Shown here: one piece after another, positions 26,570 to 35,603 of the stretch
How the letters are laid out: each line of letters opens with the position of its first letter
How positions within the stretch are numbered: the stretch's first letter is position 1
NCBI GenBank assembly: GCA_021298975.1
Contig: JAJTGC010000034.1
Coordinates: forward strand, 1 to 37,122
Length of the DNA stretch: 37,122 nt
DNA from: Oxalobacteraceae bacterium
GTDB lineage: Bacteria; Pseudomonadota; Gammaproteobacteria; Burkholderiales; Burkholderiaceae_D
Direction: 5' to 3'
The notes under the pieces: model-generated
The model's database searches: none
What the model was told of the DNA's origin: nothing
Seen by the model: only the letters and a program-made list of their open reading frames with translations
Position numbers and translations under genes: made by a program

Positions 26570-27883
26570 TCAGCGTGCCGGTGCGGTGCGGAGTTTGGGT
26601 GGCAGCTCGGCTTGCCCCATGCCCGTGAATGCAAAATCAAGATCAGGGCGGCGGCCCGACAGGATGTCGGCAATCGCGCGACCTGAGCCGCAGCCCATGG
26701 TCCAGCCCAGTGTGCCGTGGCCGGTGTTCAGGAAAAGATTGGGTATGCGCGTTGCGCCGATATAAGGCACATTGGATGGTGTCAGCGGCCGCAGGCCACT
26801 CCAGTACACCGGACGATCATAGTCGCAGGCGTCGGGGAACAGCTCTCGGGTGCGGTGGGTAATGGCTTCGCAGCGGGCTGGATTGAGTTCTCTCGAGTAG
26901 CCATTGATTTCGCAAGTGCCAGCGACGCGCAAACGGTTACCCAGCCGCGAGATCACCAGCTTGTGGCCGTCATCGGTGAGTGACACGTGCGGGGCAAGTG
27001 CCGAATCGCGGACGTCATAGGTCGCCGAGTAGCCTTTGCCCGGATACAACATCAGCGCAATGCCCAGCGGCTTGAGCAATGTGGTGCTGAAGCTGCCCAT
27101 CGCGATCAGTACACTGTCGGCATGCAGTACCCGATGGCGACCTTCGGCATCGATGACTTCAACGCCTGTCAAGCGCTTTGAACTGCCGGCACCTTCGGTG
27201 AGCAAGCGTGTGGCCATGGTGTTGAAACGAAAATCCACGCCGGCAGCCGCGGATCGTTGTGCGAGGCCGGTGGTGAATTTGTAGACATCACCGGATTCAT
27301 CCGTCTGGGTGAAATCACCCCCAACAATCTTGTGACGTATGGCGCCCAATGCGGGCTCCAAGCGCACCACCTCGTCAGCGCTGATTGTCTGGCGCGGACA
27401 GCCCAGCTCGCGCATCAGTTTTGCGGCGGGAAGTGACTGACGAAATTCCTCTTCGTCCGTATAGAAATGCACAATGCCGCGTGTCTCGCAATCATAGTCA
27501 ATACCTGTCTCGGCGCGAACGGATTGCAATGTCTGACGGCTGTATTCAGCCAATGCGACGATTTGACGGATGTTGTGTGCGGTACGGTGAGCGGTGCACT
27601 CGCGCAAAAACGCCATGCCCCAACGCCATTGCAGCCAGTCTGCCCGTGGACGAAACAGCAGCGGCGCATCTTCCCGGCCCAGCCACTTCAGGATTTTCAG
27701 GGGTGCTGCAGGATTCGCCCAGGGTTCGGCGTGGGAGACGGAGATCTGACCACCGTTGGCAAAGCTGGTCTCAAGCGCGGGGCTGGGCTGGCGATCAATG
27801 ACAATAACTTCGTGCCCTGCTTTTTGCAAAAACCAGGCAGACGCAGTGCCGATGATGCCCGCGCCAAGAACGATGACTTTCAT
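26570..27883 (-). CDS. dadA: D-amino acid dehydrogenase, small subunit type
   Basis: A 437-residue FAD flavoprotein that oxidises D-amino acids (mainly D-alanine) to keto acids and ammonia, passing electrons to the respiratory chain at the inner membrane face. The Rossmann motif GAGIIG is at residues 7-12, followed by ETSFANGGQISVSHAEPWANP, which matches the DadA family almost residue for residue. FNTMATRLL, YWSGLRPLTPSNVPYIGAT and NTGHGTLGWTMGCGSG near the C-terminus complete the FAD fold. Length matches E. coli DadA (432). AGGATG provides a ribosome binding site. No alanine racemase gene (dadX) is adjacent here, unlike in many species. Confidence 0.94.
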   Translation of the reverse strand: MKVIVLGAGIIGTASAWFLQKAGHEVIVIDRQPSPALETSFANGGQISVSHAEPWANPAAPLKILKWLGREDAPLLFRPRADWLQWRWGMAFLRECTAHRTAHNIRQIVALAEYSRQTLQSVRAETGIDYDCETRGIVHFYTDEEEFRQSLPAAKLMRELGCPRQTISADEVVRLEPALGAIRHKIVGGDFTQTDESGDVYKFTTGLAQRSAAAGVDFRFNTMATRLLTEGAGSSKRLTGVEVIDAEGRHRVLHADSVLIAMGSFSTTLLKPLGIALMLYPGKGYSATYDVRDSALAPHVSLTDDGHKLVISRLGNRLRVAGTCEINGYSRELNPARCEAITHRTRELFPDACDYDRPVYWSGLRPLTPSNVPYIGATRIPNLFLNTGHGTLGWTMGCGSGRAIADILSGRRPDLDFAFTGMGQAELPPKLRTAPAR

Positions 27884-28030
27884 TGGAACATCCTGTGAGA
27901 TGAGCGGATGAGTGATGCGATGGTCGCTGCAAAGGAAGTCAGGATTGTAAAAAGACTGTGCATGAAATAGGCGTCATTTACGCCACGGATTATTCAAATT
28001 TTTGTGCGCAATACCCGGCGTATTGGTACC

Positions 28031-28549
28031 TCAGTGTGGCAGTTGATGATCCGCTGATATTCGTGCAACTTCATCCGATACCGCACGACGCACTTCCTCT
28101 TCAATACGTTGTTCAAGCAGCCCACCCACTTCGAACGCCAGCGTTGAAGAAAGTTCCGCTGCAGCATTCTGTGCGGCGCCTGGCAAGGCGTTGGCCAAGG
28201 CCGAGAGTAGTTCAGCTTGCAGTTTTGCACCCATTGCGCGGGGTAAATGTTCGCGCAGCGCAGCTTCGAGCAACACAGGAATCTGCATTGCCAGTTCGGC
28301 GCTCAAGCGCGCTGTCAGTTCGGCTTCGATCTGTTCCAGCGACGGAAAGGGAGAGGTTGTGGCGTCTTCAGGGGCCGCTGTCAACGACATTGGGCTTGTT
28401 TCGTCCACCGTCTCAACCATCGTCTCGACCACGGTCATCTGTTCTACCCGGGCAGGGGTGGTGTATTCGTCATCAATGATGTCAGTAAGCACAGGGATGT
28501 CGGCATCGGCCTCATCGCCCGGGCGGGTGGTGTGGTTCATATCGCTCAT
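28031..28549 (-). CDS. Hypothetical protein coupled to holC (DUF2486-like)
   Basis: A 172-residue acidic, soluble protein. The first ~80 residues are low-complexity Asp/Glu/Thr-rich, beginning with DADIPVLTDIIDDEY; the second half is a run of amphipathic helices rich in Leu, Ala and Glu (EQIEAELTARLSAELAMQIP... QRIEEEVRRAVSDEVA). An IPVLT(D/E)I start and the location after holC fit the Burkholderiales DUF2486 family as I recall it; that name should be verified. Its ATG overlaps the holC stop by 4 nt (ATGA), so it is translated with holC. A helper role for the clamp loader chi subunit is a guess only. Confidence 0.72.
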   Translation of the reverse strand: MSDMNHTTRPGDEADADIPVLTDIIDDEYTTPARVEQMTVVETMVETVDETSPMSLTAAPEDATTSPFPSLEQIEAELTARLSAELAMQIPVLLEAALREHLPRAMGAKLQAELLSALANALPGAAQNAAAELSSTLAFEVGGLLEQRIEEEVRRAVSDEVARISADHQLPH

Positions 28550-28971
28550 GTTTTTTCTGCCACGAAATGGGTGAGGGGATAGCCGCGCTGCTGGTATTGC
28601 CGGTAACGCTCGCGCCCTGCGGCAAGATCATCTTCGTCGGTGGAGATGACTTCAAACAAACGCTCAAAGCGTGCGAAATGAGCGGGCGCCTCGCCCGACA
28701 AATTAATCAGTATCTGATGATGCGGGAGCGTTGCCTCGGCATCATCCGTCAGGATCACCGGCGTTTGTGACGCCAGCACATCATCGGCCGTGACGTGCGG
28801 CAGGAAATCCTGCTCAGAAAAACTCCAGAGCGCTTCATCCAGTGCTTCCAGCTGCTGGCGGTCCCGGGTAAAAACCACCACGCGCATATCCGCCGCACGT
28901 GCTTTGCGTACCAGTCGGCAGGCATACAGCAGCTTGTCGGGTACCTTGCTGTGGAAGTCGACGCGGGTCAT
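28546..28971 (-). CDS. holC: DNA polymerase III subunit chi
   Basis: A 141-residue protein. Chi joins the clamp-loader complex via psi and binds the C-terminal tail of SSB at the replication fork. Recognisable family stretches are the N-terminal RVDFHSKVPDKLLYACRLVRKA, the VVVFTRDRQQLEALDEALWSFSEQDFLPH block and PVILTDDAEATLPHHQILINLSGEAP. Length compares with 147 in E. coli. The gene lies 5 nt downstream of prlC and overlaps the next gene, giving a likely operon folD-prlC-holC-hypothetical. No holD (psi) gene is in the window, as expected outside enterics. Confidence 0.92.
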   Translation of the reverse strand: MTRVDFHSKVPDKLLYACRLVRKARAADMRVVVFTRDRQQLEALDEALWSFSEQDFLPHVTADDVLASQTPVILTDDAEATLPHHQILINLSGEAPAHFARFERLFEVISTDEDDLAAGRERYRQYQQRGYPLTHFVAEKT

Positions 28972-28976
28972 GGCAT

Positions 28977-31037
28977 TCAGGCAGCCTGCACCATGCCGTT
29001 GTGTCGCAGGAGCGCATCAATGCTGGGCCCACGTCCACGAAAAGCGGTGAATGATTCCAGCGCTGGCCGCGAGCCGCCAACAGAAAGAATTTCGCGATGA
29101 AAGGCCAGGCCTGTCTCTGCCAGCCGGTTGGGATCGCCTTGGGCTTCTTCGAAAGCGCCATAGGCGTCTGCCGAAAGCACCTCAGCCCACTTGTAGCTGT
29201 AATAACCCGCCGCGTAGCCACCCGCAAAAATATGCGAGAACGAATGCTGAAAGCGATTGAAGGCCGGCGGGATAATGACGGCGACCTTGTGTCGAACATC
29301 TGCCACCAGATCCGCGACCGATAGCGCTCCGTTGGGATCGTAATCATGATGCAGTCGCATGTCGACCAATGAAAACTCCACCTGACGCAGCATCTGCAAG
29401 CCGGCGTGATAATTCTTGGCGGCGATCATCTTGTCAAACAGTGCGCGGGGCAAGGGCGCGCCCGTCTCTGCATGCGCCGTCATATGCTGCAGCACATCCC
29501 ATTCCCAACAAAAATTTTCCATGAATTGCGAAGGCAACTCGACCGCATCCCATTCGACACCGGAAATGCCTGACACGCCCAGTTCATCCACCGCGGTCAG
29601 CATGTGATGCAGCCCATGACCAAATTCATGGAACAGCGTAATCACTTCATCGTGCGTGAAATAAGCCGGCTTTTTTACGCCATCAATCACGGCAGGTTCG
29701 GTGAAATTGCAGGTCAGGTAGGCAATCGGTGTCTGCACATCGCCCGCCAGATTTTTTCGGCCACGCGCATCATCCATCCAGGCGCCGCCACGTTTGCCAG
29801 ATCGTGCATATAGATCCAGATAAAACTGGCCGATCAGTCGACCTTTCTTTTCAATCCGGAAGAACTTCACATCCGCATGCCAGACCGGGCTGTGGTCTGG
29901 CGCGATCTCGACACCAAACATGTTTTGTATCAGACGGAAGAGTCCACCGACGACTTTGTCCTCGGGGAAGTAGAGCTTCACTTCCTGCTCGGAAAATGCA
30001 TAACGTTTTTCACGCAGCTTCTCCGATGCATAGGTCATATCCCAAGCCTGTAGTTGGTCGATACCGAGTTCGGTGCGCGCAAACTCGCGCAGCTCGGCCA
30101 GATCATTTTCGGCAAAAGTGCGTGCGCGTGCAGCAAGATCTTCCAGAAATCCGATGACCTGTTCCGGCGAGGTCGCCATTTTCGGTACCAGAGAGACTTC
30201 GGCAAAATTTTTATAGCCGAGTATTTTCGCTTCTTCGTCACGCAACTTCAGGATATCGATGATGTTCTGCGTGTTATCCCATTCAGGATTGCCGCCCAGC
30301 TCGGAAGCCTTGGTGGCGTTGGCGCGATAAATGGTTTCGCGCAGCGCACGATCATCTGCGTACTGGAGAATCGGGAAGTAGGAAGGGAAATGCAGGGTAA
30401 AACGCCAGCCTTGCTTGCCTTCTTTTTCTGCATTTGCCTTGGCCGCTTGCTTTACATCGTCAGGCAGGCCGGTCAGGCGAGATGCATCATCAATCAGCAG
30501 CTCATAGGCATTGGTCGCATCCAGCACGTTTTCGGAAAAGCGGGTTGACAGCTTTGCCTGTTGCTCCTGAATTTCTGCAAATCGTTTTTTTTGCTGCTCG
30601 GGCAATTCTGCGCCACCCAGACGGAAATCACGGATGGCGTTATCGATGATCTTGCGCCGTGCCGGTGACAGCGCCTGATGGCCCGAACTTGCTTGCAGCG
30701 CTTTGTATTTTTCAAACAGCTTCAGGTTTTGGCCGAGCTCCGTCCAGAATTCTGTCACTCTGGGCTGATTCTCGTTGTAAGTGGCACGCAACTCGGGGGT
30801 GTCGACCACGGCATTCAGATGTCCGACCACGCCCCACGCACGACCCAACCGCTCAGTCACACGCTCCAGCGGTTCGACAAAATTTTCCCAGTCCGCGCTG
30901 GCGTCGGGTGCTTCCAGTTGGCTGACCAGTGCACGAGCGTCATTCAGTAGCTGGGTAATGGCGGGTGTGACATCTGCCGGACTGAAAATATCAAAGCGTG
31001 GCAAATCAGAAAAATCGAGCAGGGCATTCGTGGTCAT
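28977..31037 (-). CDS. prlC: Oligopeptidase A (M3 family zinc peptidase)
   Basis: A 686-residue cytosolic metallopeptidase that degrades short peptides, including cleaved signal peptides. The M3 zinc motif HEFGH is at His470-Glu471-His474, followed by GLHHMLTAVDELGVSGISGVEWDAVELPSQ, which supplies the third ligand glutamate and conserved family residues. Length matches E. coli PrlC (680). The start MTTNALLDFSDLPRFD fits the family, with AAGAGAA as ribosome binding site. It begins 16 nt after the folD stop and ends 5 nt before holC, so the three are probably cotranscribed. Confidence 0.96.
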   Translation of the reverse strand: MTTNALLDFSDLPRFDIFSPADVTPAITQLLNDARALVSQLEAPDASADWENFVEPLERVTERLGRAWGVVGHLNAVVDTPELRATYNENQPRVTEFWTELGQNLKLFEKYKALQASSGHQALSPARRKIIDNAIRDFRLGGAELPEQQKKRFAEIQEQQAKLSTRFSENVLDATNAYELLIDDASRLTGLPDDVKQAAKANAEKEGKQGWRFTLHFPSYFPILQYADDRALRETIYRANATKASELGGNPEWDNTQNIIDILKLRDEEAKILGYKNFAEVSLVPKMATSPEQVIGFLEDLAARARTFAENDLAELREFARTELGIDQLQAWDMTYASEKLREKRYAFSEQEVKLYFPEDKVVGGLFRLIQNMFGVEIAPDHSPVWHADVKFFRIEKKGRLIGQFYLDLYARSGKRGGAWMDDARGRKNLAGDVQTPIAYLTCNFTEPAVIDGVKKPAYFTHDEVITLFHEFGHGLHHMLTAVDELGVSGISGVEWDAVELPSQFMENFCWEWDVLQHMTAHAETGAPLPRALFDKMIAAKNYHAGLQMLRQVEFSLVDMRLHHDYDPNGALSVADLVADVRHKVAVIIPPAFNRFQHSFSHIFAGGYAAGYYSYKWAEVLSADAYGAFEEAQGDPNRLAETGLAFHREILSVGGSRPALESFTAFRGRGPSIDALLRHNGMVQAA

Positions 31038-31053
31038 GGTTCTCTTAAAAAAA

Positions 31054-31899
31054 TCAGTTGCGTTCAGCCGCTTCGAGGGTGTTCACCAGCAGCATGGTAA
31101 TCGTCATGGGGCCCACACCACCGGGAACGGGTGTGACCCAGCCCGCCACCTCGCAGGCACCCGCGTAGTCGACATCGCCGCAGAGTTTGCCAGCGTCATC
31201 ACGGTTCATGCCGACATCAATCACCACCGCGCCCGGTTTGATCATGTCACCCGTCACGATGTTTCGCTTGCCGGTGGCAACGACCAGAATATCGGCGTCC
31301 CGGGTGTGATGCCCAAGGTCACGCGTCTTGGAATTGCAGATGGTGACGGTAGCGCCCGCTTGCAAGAGCAGCATGGCTTGCGGTTTACCCACAATATTCG
31401 ACGCGCCCACCACCACGGCATGCGCGCCGCGCACCGGGTAATCAATCGATTCCAGCATCTTCATTACACCGTAGGGCGTGCAAGGACGGAACAGCGGCTG
31501 GCCTGTCATCAGCAGGCCAGCATTACTGATGTGGAAGCCATCCACGTCTTTTTCGGCGGCGATGGCTTCGATCACTTTGTGCGAATCAATATGGGCCGGC
31601 AGCGGCAGCTGAACCAGAATGCCGTGAATTTTCGGATCGTCATTGAGTGCATGGACACGGGCCAGCAGCGCATCTTCGGTCATGCTGGCCTCGTATTTTT
31701 CAAACACGGAGTAAATGCCGTTTTCCTCGCAGGCCTTGATCTTGTTGCGAACATAGACCTGTGAGGCCTGGCTGTCGCCCACCAAAATGACAGCCAGTCC
31801 GGGTTGATGACCCCGGTCAGTGAGTGTGGCGGCGCGTTTGGCGACTTCGGCCCGGATCTGTTTCGAGAGGAGGTTGCCATCAATGATTTTTGCGGACAT
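31054..31899 (-). CDS. folD: Methylenetetrahydrofolate dehydrogenase/cyclohydrolase
   Basis: The bifunctional enzyme interconverts 5,10-methylene-, methenyl- and 10-formyl-tetrahydrofolate using NADP. The start at 31899 gives 281 residues beginning [16 protein letters not shown]; an upstream extension to 31998 is open but not FolD-like. Key segments are [22 protein letters not shown] with the catalytic lysine, [29 protein letters not shown] (NADP site), DVGMNR and the C-terminal [16 protein letters not shown]. It heads a probable minus-strand operon with prlC and holC. It is divergent from aceE. Confidence 0.96.
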   Translation of the reverse strand: MSAKIIDGNLLSKQIRAEVAKRAATLTDRGHQPGLAVILVGDSQASQVYVRNKIKACEENGIYSVFEKYEASMTEDALLARVHALNDDPKIHGILVQLPLPAHIDSHKVIEAIAAEKDVDGFHISNAGLLMTGQPLFRPCTPYGVMKMLESIDYPVRGAHAVVVGASNIVGKPQAMLLLQAGATVTICNSKTRDLGHHTRDADILVVATGKRNIVTGDMIKPGAVVIDVGMNRDDAGKLCGDVDYAGACEVAGWVTPVPGGVGPMTITMLLVNTLEAAERN

Positions 31900-31932
31900 A
31901 GGACTTATCTGGGAAAGAGTAGGGAAAGCAGG

Positions 31933-31938
31933 ATTATA
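31933..31938 (-). promoter_or_regulatory. Candidate -10 box of folD
   Basis: A perfect TATAAT on the minus strand is about 34 nt upstream of the folD ATG. The -35 region has no clear match. Confidence 0.4.
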
Positions 31939-32070
31939 AGGCGACCCCGCTTTGATGCCGGGCAAAGTCCTTGTGTTCCTGCAGCAGCGGCAAGTCAACC
32001 AGCGCTAGAGTGAGCCCCTTGCTGATTTTCTGCCAAGAATATTCCACATTATGAAATCAAATACCGTATT

Positions 32071-32098
32071 TTGAAAATTGAGGAAGTGCTGATAAACT
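32071..32098 (+). promoter_or_regulatory. Candidate promoter of the pyruvate dehydrogenase operon
   Basis: TTGAAA (32071-32076) and TAAACT (32093-32098) are 16 nt apart in an AT-rich segment, 93 nt upstream of aceE. The ATG itself is preceded by a clear AAGGAG (32178-32183). No PdhR-like operator was recognised. Confidence 0.5.
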
Positions 32099-32191
32099 TC
32101 CGTTCTGATCCAAAGGCGTACAAAATCTGATGTAGCCTGACCCTGGCCGTCCAATGCAGACTGGCCTCCACACAATGAAGGAGACTTCCTC

Positions 32192-34894
32192 ATGGCAGCG
32201 CAAATCGACACTATCCTGGCGCAGGCCGCCAATGACCCTGATGTGATGGAAACACAGGAATGGCTAGACGCCCTCGAAGCCGTTCTCGATCACGAAGGTC
32301 CCGAGCGCGCGCATTACCTGCTCGAGCGCATGGTCGACCTGGCCCGCCGCCGTGGCGCGCACATTCCCTTCTCAAGCAATACCGCCTACGTCAATACCAT
32401 TCCGGCTCATCTGGGTGAGCACTGCCCGGGCAATCTCGAATATGAAGAGCGACTGCGTTCTTATATGCGCTGGAACGCCATGGCGATGGTGGTCAAGGCC
32501 AATCGCGCCGATGGTGATTTGGGTGGCCATATTTCCAGCTTCGCTTCGCTGGCCAACATGCTGGGTATTGGCTTCAATCATTTCTGGCATGCGCCGACCG
32601 AGCATCACGGCGGCGATCTGCTGTACATCCAGGGGCATTCATCGCCCGGCATCTACGCTCGCGCCTTTCTGGAAGGTCGTATCAGCGAAGATCAAATGCT
32701 CAATTTCCGTCGCGAAGTCGATGGCAAGGGCTTATCGTCTTATCCCCACCCCAAGCTGATGCCGGATTTCTGGCAGTTCCCGACGGTCTCCATGGGTCTG
32801 GGCCCGCTGATGGCGATCTATCAGGCGCGGTTTCTCAAGTATCTGCATGCACGCCAGATTGCTGATACCGCCAATCGCAAGGTCTGGGCGTTCTGTGGTG
32901 ACGGCGAGATGGATGAACCGGAATCGATGGGCGCCATTGGCATGGCTGGTCGTGAAATGCTCGATAACCTCGTTTTCGTCATCAATTGCAATCTGCAGCG
33001 TCTGGATGGCCCGGTGCGCGGTAACGGCAAGATCATTCAGGAACTCGAAGCCGATTTCCGCGGTGCGGGCTGGAATGTGGTCAAAGTCATCTGGGGCGGT
33101 AACTGGGATGATCTGCTCGCCCGTGACAAGGACGGCGTTTTGCAGCGGATCATGATGGAAACCGTCGACGGCGAGTACCAAAACTACAAAGCCAAAGACG
33201 GTGCTTATGTGCGCAAGCATTTCTTCGGCAAGGATCCCAAGGCGCTGGAGCTGGTCGCAAATATGTCGGACGACGATATCTGGCGTCTGCTGCGCGGGGG
33301 TCATGATCCGCACAAGATTTACGCGGCTTACAAAGACGCACAGGAACACAAAGGTCAGCCAACTGTTTTGCTGGTCAAGACCGTCAAAGGTTATGGCATG
33401 GGCAAATCCGGCGAGGCCCGCAATACCGCCCACCAGACCAAAAAACTGGATGATGTTGCCATTCGCGAGATGCGCGACCGCTTCGGCATTCCGATTCCCG
33501 ACGATCAGTTGCATGACGTGCCCTTTTACAAGCCGGCTGACGATGCGCCCGAGATGAAATACCTGCATGAGCGCCGCAAGCAGCTCGGCGGTTATCTGCC
33601 GCAGCGCCGCCGCAAGGCAGATGACATGCTTGCGGTACCTGAGCTGTCAGCATTTCAGGCAATGCTCGATGCCACCGCAGAGGGCCGTGAAATCTCGACC
33701 ACGCAGGCGTATGTTCGCTTCCTTACTGTCTTGTTGCGGGATGCTGGCCTGGGTCCACGAGTGGTACCCATTCTTGTTGATGAGGCGCGGACATTTGGCA
33801 TGGAAGGTTTCTTCCGTCAGATTGGTATCTTCAGCCAGCAGGGGCAGTTGTATGAGCCGGTCGACAAAGATCAGGTCAGCTACTACCGTGAAGACAAGGC
33901 CGGACAGATACTGCAAGAGGGTATCAACGAAGCAGGTGCGATGAGCTCCTGGATTGCTGCGGCGACTTCCTACTCGACCAATAACCGGGCGATGATCCCG
34001 TTTTATATTTTCTATTCAATGTTTGGCATGCAGCGCATCGGCGATCTTGCGTGGGCTGCTGGCGACATGCGTGCGCGCGGCTTCCTGCTCGGCGGAACCT
34101 CAGGCCGTACCACGCTCAATGGTGAAGGTTTGCAGCATGAGGACGGTCACAGTCATGTGATGGCCTCCACCATTCCGAACTGCATGCCCTACGACCCCAC
34201 GTTTTCGCATGAACTCGCCGTCATCATGCACGATGGACTCAAGCGCATGATCGAAAAGCAGGAAGATGTGTTTTATTACATCACCCTGATGAATGAAAAC
34301 TACAGCCATCCGGGTCTCAAGCCGGGTCAGGAAGAGGGCATTCTGAAAGGCATGTATCTCTTGCAGTCGTCGGCAGTAAAAAAAGCCAAGCAGCGCGTAC
34401 AGCTCATGGGTTCAGGCACCATCTTGCGTGAAGTAATTGCTGCTGCTGAATTGCTCGAAAAAGACTGGGATGTGGCGGCGGATATCTGGTCGGCACCGTC
34501 GTTCACCTTGCTCGCGCGTGATGGACAGGATGCCGAGCGCTGGAATCTGCTCAACCCCACCGCGAAAAAACCGCGCACGCCCTTTGTCACGCAATCGCTG
34601 CAGAGCAGTTCAGGCCCAGTTATTGCTGCCACTGACTACATGCGCACTTACGCCGAGCAAATTCGCCCGTTCATGCCGGCAGGTCGCACGTACAAGGTCT
34701 TGGGTACCGATGGTTTTGGCCGATCGGACACCCGTGCAAAATTGCGCGAGTTCTTTGAGGTTAATCGGTATTTCGTCACCGTGGCGGCACTCAAGGCGCT
34801 CGCTGATGCCGGCAGTATTGACGCCTCGGTGGTTGCAAAGGCGATTGAAAAATACGGACTGGATCCAAACAAACCTAATCCAGTCAGTATGTAA
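32192..34894 (+). CDS. aceE: Pyruvate dehydrogenase E1 component, homodimeric type
   Basis: A 900-residue thiamine diphosphate enzyme that decarboxylates pyruvate and reductively acetylates the lipoyl group of E2. The length fits homodimeric E1 (E. coli 887). Visible motifs are IPFSSNTAYVNTIP near residue 55, YIQGHSSPGIYARAFLEGR near 145, the TPP motif GDGEMDEPES at 236-245 with its downstream Asn, the HQTKKLDD stretch and HEDGHSHVMASTIPNC in the middle third. The C-terminal domain includes VLGTDGFGRSDTR. The first ~40 residues are the segment that in E. coli contacts the E2 subunit-binding domain. It is the first gene of the PDH operon. Confidence 0.97.
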   Translation: MAAQIDTILAQAANDPDVMETQEWLDALEAVLDHEGPERAHYLLERMVDLARRRGAHIPFSSNTAYVNTIPAHLGEHCPGNLEYEERLRSYMRWNAMAMVVKANRADGDLGGHISSFASLANMLGIGFNHFWHAPTEHHGGDLLYIQGHSSPGIYARAFLEGRISEDQMLNFRREVDGKGLSSYPHPKLMPDFWQFPTVSMGLGPLMAIYQARFLKYLHARQIADTANRKVWAFCGDGEMDEPESMGAIGMAGREMLDNLVFVINCNLQRLDGPVRGNGKIIQELEADFRGAGWNVVKVIWGGNWDDLLARDKDGVLQRIMMETVDGEYQNYKAKDGAYVRKHFFGKDPKALELVANMSDDDIWRLLRGGHDPHKIYAAYKDAQEHKGQPTVLLVKTVKGYGMGKSGEARNTAHQTKKLDDVAIREMRDRFGIPIPDDQLHDVPFYKPADDAPEMKYLHERRKQLGGYLPQRRRKADDMLAVPELSAFQAMLDATAEGREISTTQAYVRFLTVLLRDAGLGPRVVPILVDEARTFGMEGFFRQIGIFSQQGQLYEPVDKDQVSYYREDKAGQILQEGINEAGAMSSWIAAATSYSTNNRAMIPFYIFYSMFGMQRIGDLAWAAGDMRARGFLLGGTSGRTTLNGEGLQHEDGHSHVMASTIPNCMPYDPTFSHELAVIMHDGLKRMIEKQEDVFYYITLMNENYSHPGLKPGQEEGILKGMYLLQSSAVKKAKQRVQLMGSGTILREVIAAAELLEKDWDVAADIWSAPSFTLLARDGQDAERWNLLNPTAKKPRTPFVTQSLQSSSGPVIAATDYMRTYAEQIRPFMPAGRTYKVLGTDGFGRSDTRAKLREFFEVNRYFVTVAALKALADAGSIDASVVAKAIEKYGLDPNKPNPVSM

Positions 34895-34999
34895 GAAATC
34901 AGTATCAAATTTTTGATTTCACAGAAAAAGAGTGGTTGAAAATAAAAGTCTGCGCTGAATTTTTACGCCACCGAATGAGTCGCACCAAAAAAATAAAAC

Positions 35000-35005
35000 G
35001 GGGGG
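35000..35005 (+). promoter_or_regulatory. G-rich ribosome binding site of the lipoyl-like gene
   Basis: A run of six G (35000-35005) lies 4 nt before the ATG at 35010. It is an unusually G-rich, strong anti-SD match, which argues that this gene is actively translated. Confidence 0.6.
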
Positions 35006-35009
35006 ATAT

Positions 35010-35528
35010 ATGCGGCTGTTTGAAATCAAAATGCCGGAGCTGGGGAATGTTGGCGAAGTTATCGTGACCGAGGTGCTGATTCAACCCAATCAGCATGTCG
35101 CCCTTGATCAGCCCATGATCACCGTCGAGACCGATATGGCAACCATGCAAATACCGAGTCCGAGATCAGCTGTCGTACACGAAATCAAGACCAGCGCAGG
35201 TGCCGCGCTCGTCGCAGGATCGCTGCTCGTGGTGTTGCGCGAGGCGACGGCCGATGATCTGGTTGCTACCGAGTTGGTTTCGGTAAAGGTGCCCGTGATT
35301 GGAGATTTTCGCAATCTCATCTCGCTCAAGGTGATTGAATTGCTGGTGCGTGTGGGTGACGAAGTTCAGCGCGGGCAGGCGCTGGTCACGTTGGAAGCGG
35401 ATGAATTTCTCGTCGAGGTGCCGAGTGAATACACCGGTATCGTGCGCGAGATGAAGGTAAAACTGCGCGACCGGGTTACGCCGGGCGCGGTCATTCTGAT
35501 GATCGAAGAAACGCAGGACGCTGCATAA
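35010..35528 (+). CDS. Tandem lipoyl-like domain protein lacking both lipoylation lysines
   Basis: A 172-residue protein made of two biotinyl/lipoyl-type domains (about residues 1-78 and 90-168) joined by a short linker, with no subunit-binding or catalytic domain. In aceF the lipoylated Lys43 sits in the turn ESDKASMEIP. Here domain 1 has ETDMATMQIP, with Met43 in its place, and domain 2 has EADEFLVEVP, with Glu132. Domain 2 is otherwise close to the aceF lipoyl domain (GDF...VIELLV...GD), with a 3-residue insertion near residues 101-107. Domain 1 has also lost conserved glycines, for example PGD to PNQ. Frame intact, strong ribosome binding site, between aceE and aceF. It cannot carry lipoate at the normal sites. 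A structural, docking or regulatory role in the PDH complex is inferred; decay of a duplicated E2 domain is the alternative. Confidence 0.85.
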   Translation: MRLFEIKMPELGNVGEVIVTEVLIQPNQHVALDQPMITVETDMATMQIPSPRSAVVHEIKTSAGAALVAGSLLVVLREATADDLVATELVSVKVPVIGDFRNLISLKVIELLVRVGDEVQRGQALVTLEADEFLVEVPSEYTGIVREMKVKLRDRVTPGAVILMIEETQDAA

Positions 35529-35603
35529 ACAAGGCAGTTTTCTGATCAGCCAGTGATCTCACCGGCAATTGTTTACAAAAAATAGGAAAAACGGAGCGAC
35601 AAC

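Noticed and set aside
30781-31764. 327-codon plus-strand frame across prlC and folD
   Set aside because: It spans two conserved minus-strand genes and has no domain of its own.
31900-31998. N-terminal extension of folD
   Set aside because: The 33 extra residues are Cys/Arg-rich, are not part of the FolD family, and overlap the candidate folD -10 box.
34895-34920. Hairpin after aceE as an intrinsic terminator
   Set aside because: GAAATCA/TGATTTC is AT-rich with no T-run after it, and the PDH genes continue in the same direction, so it is more likely a processing or neutral element.
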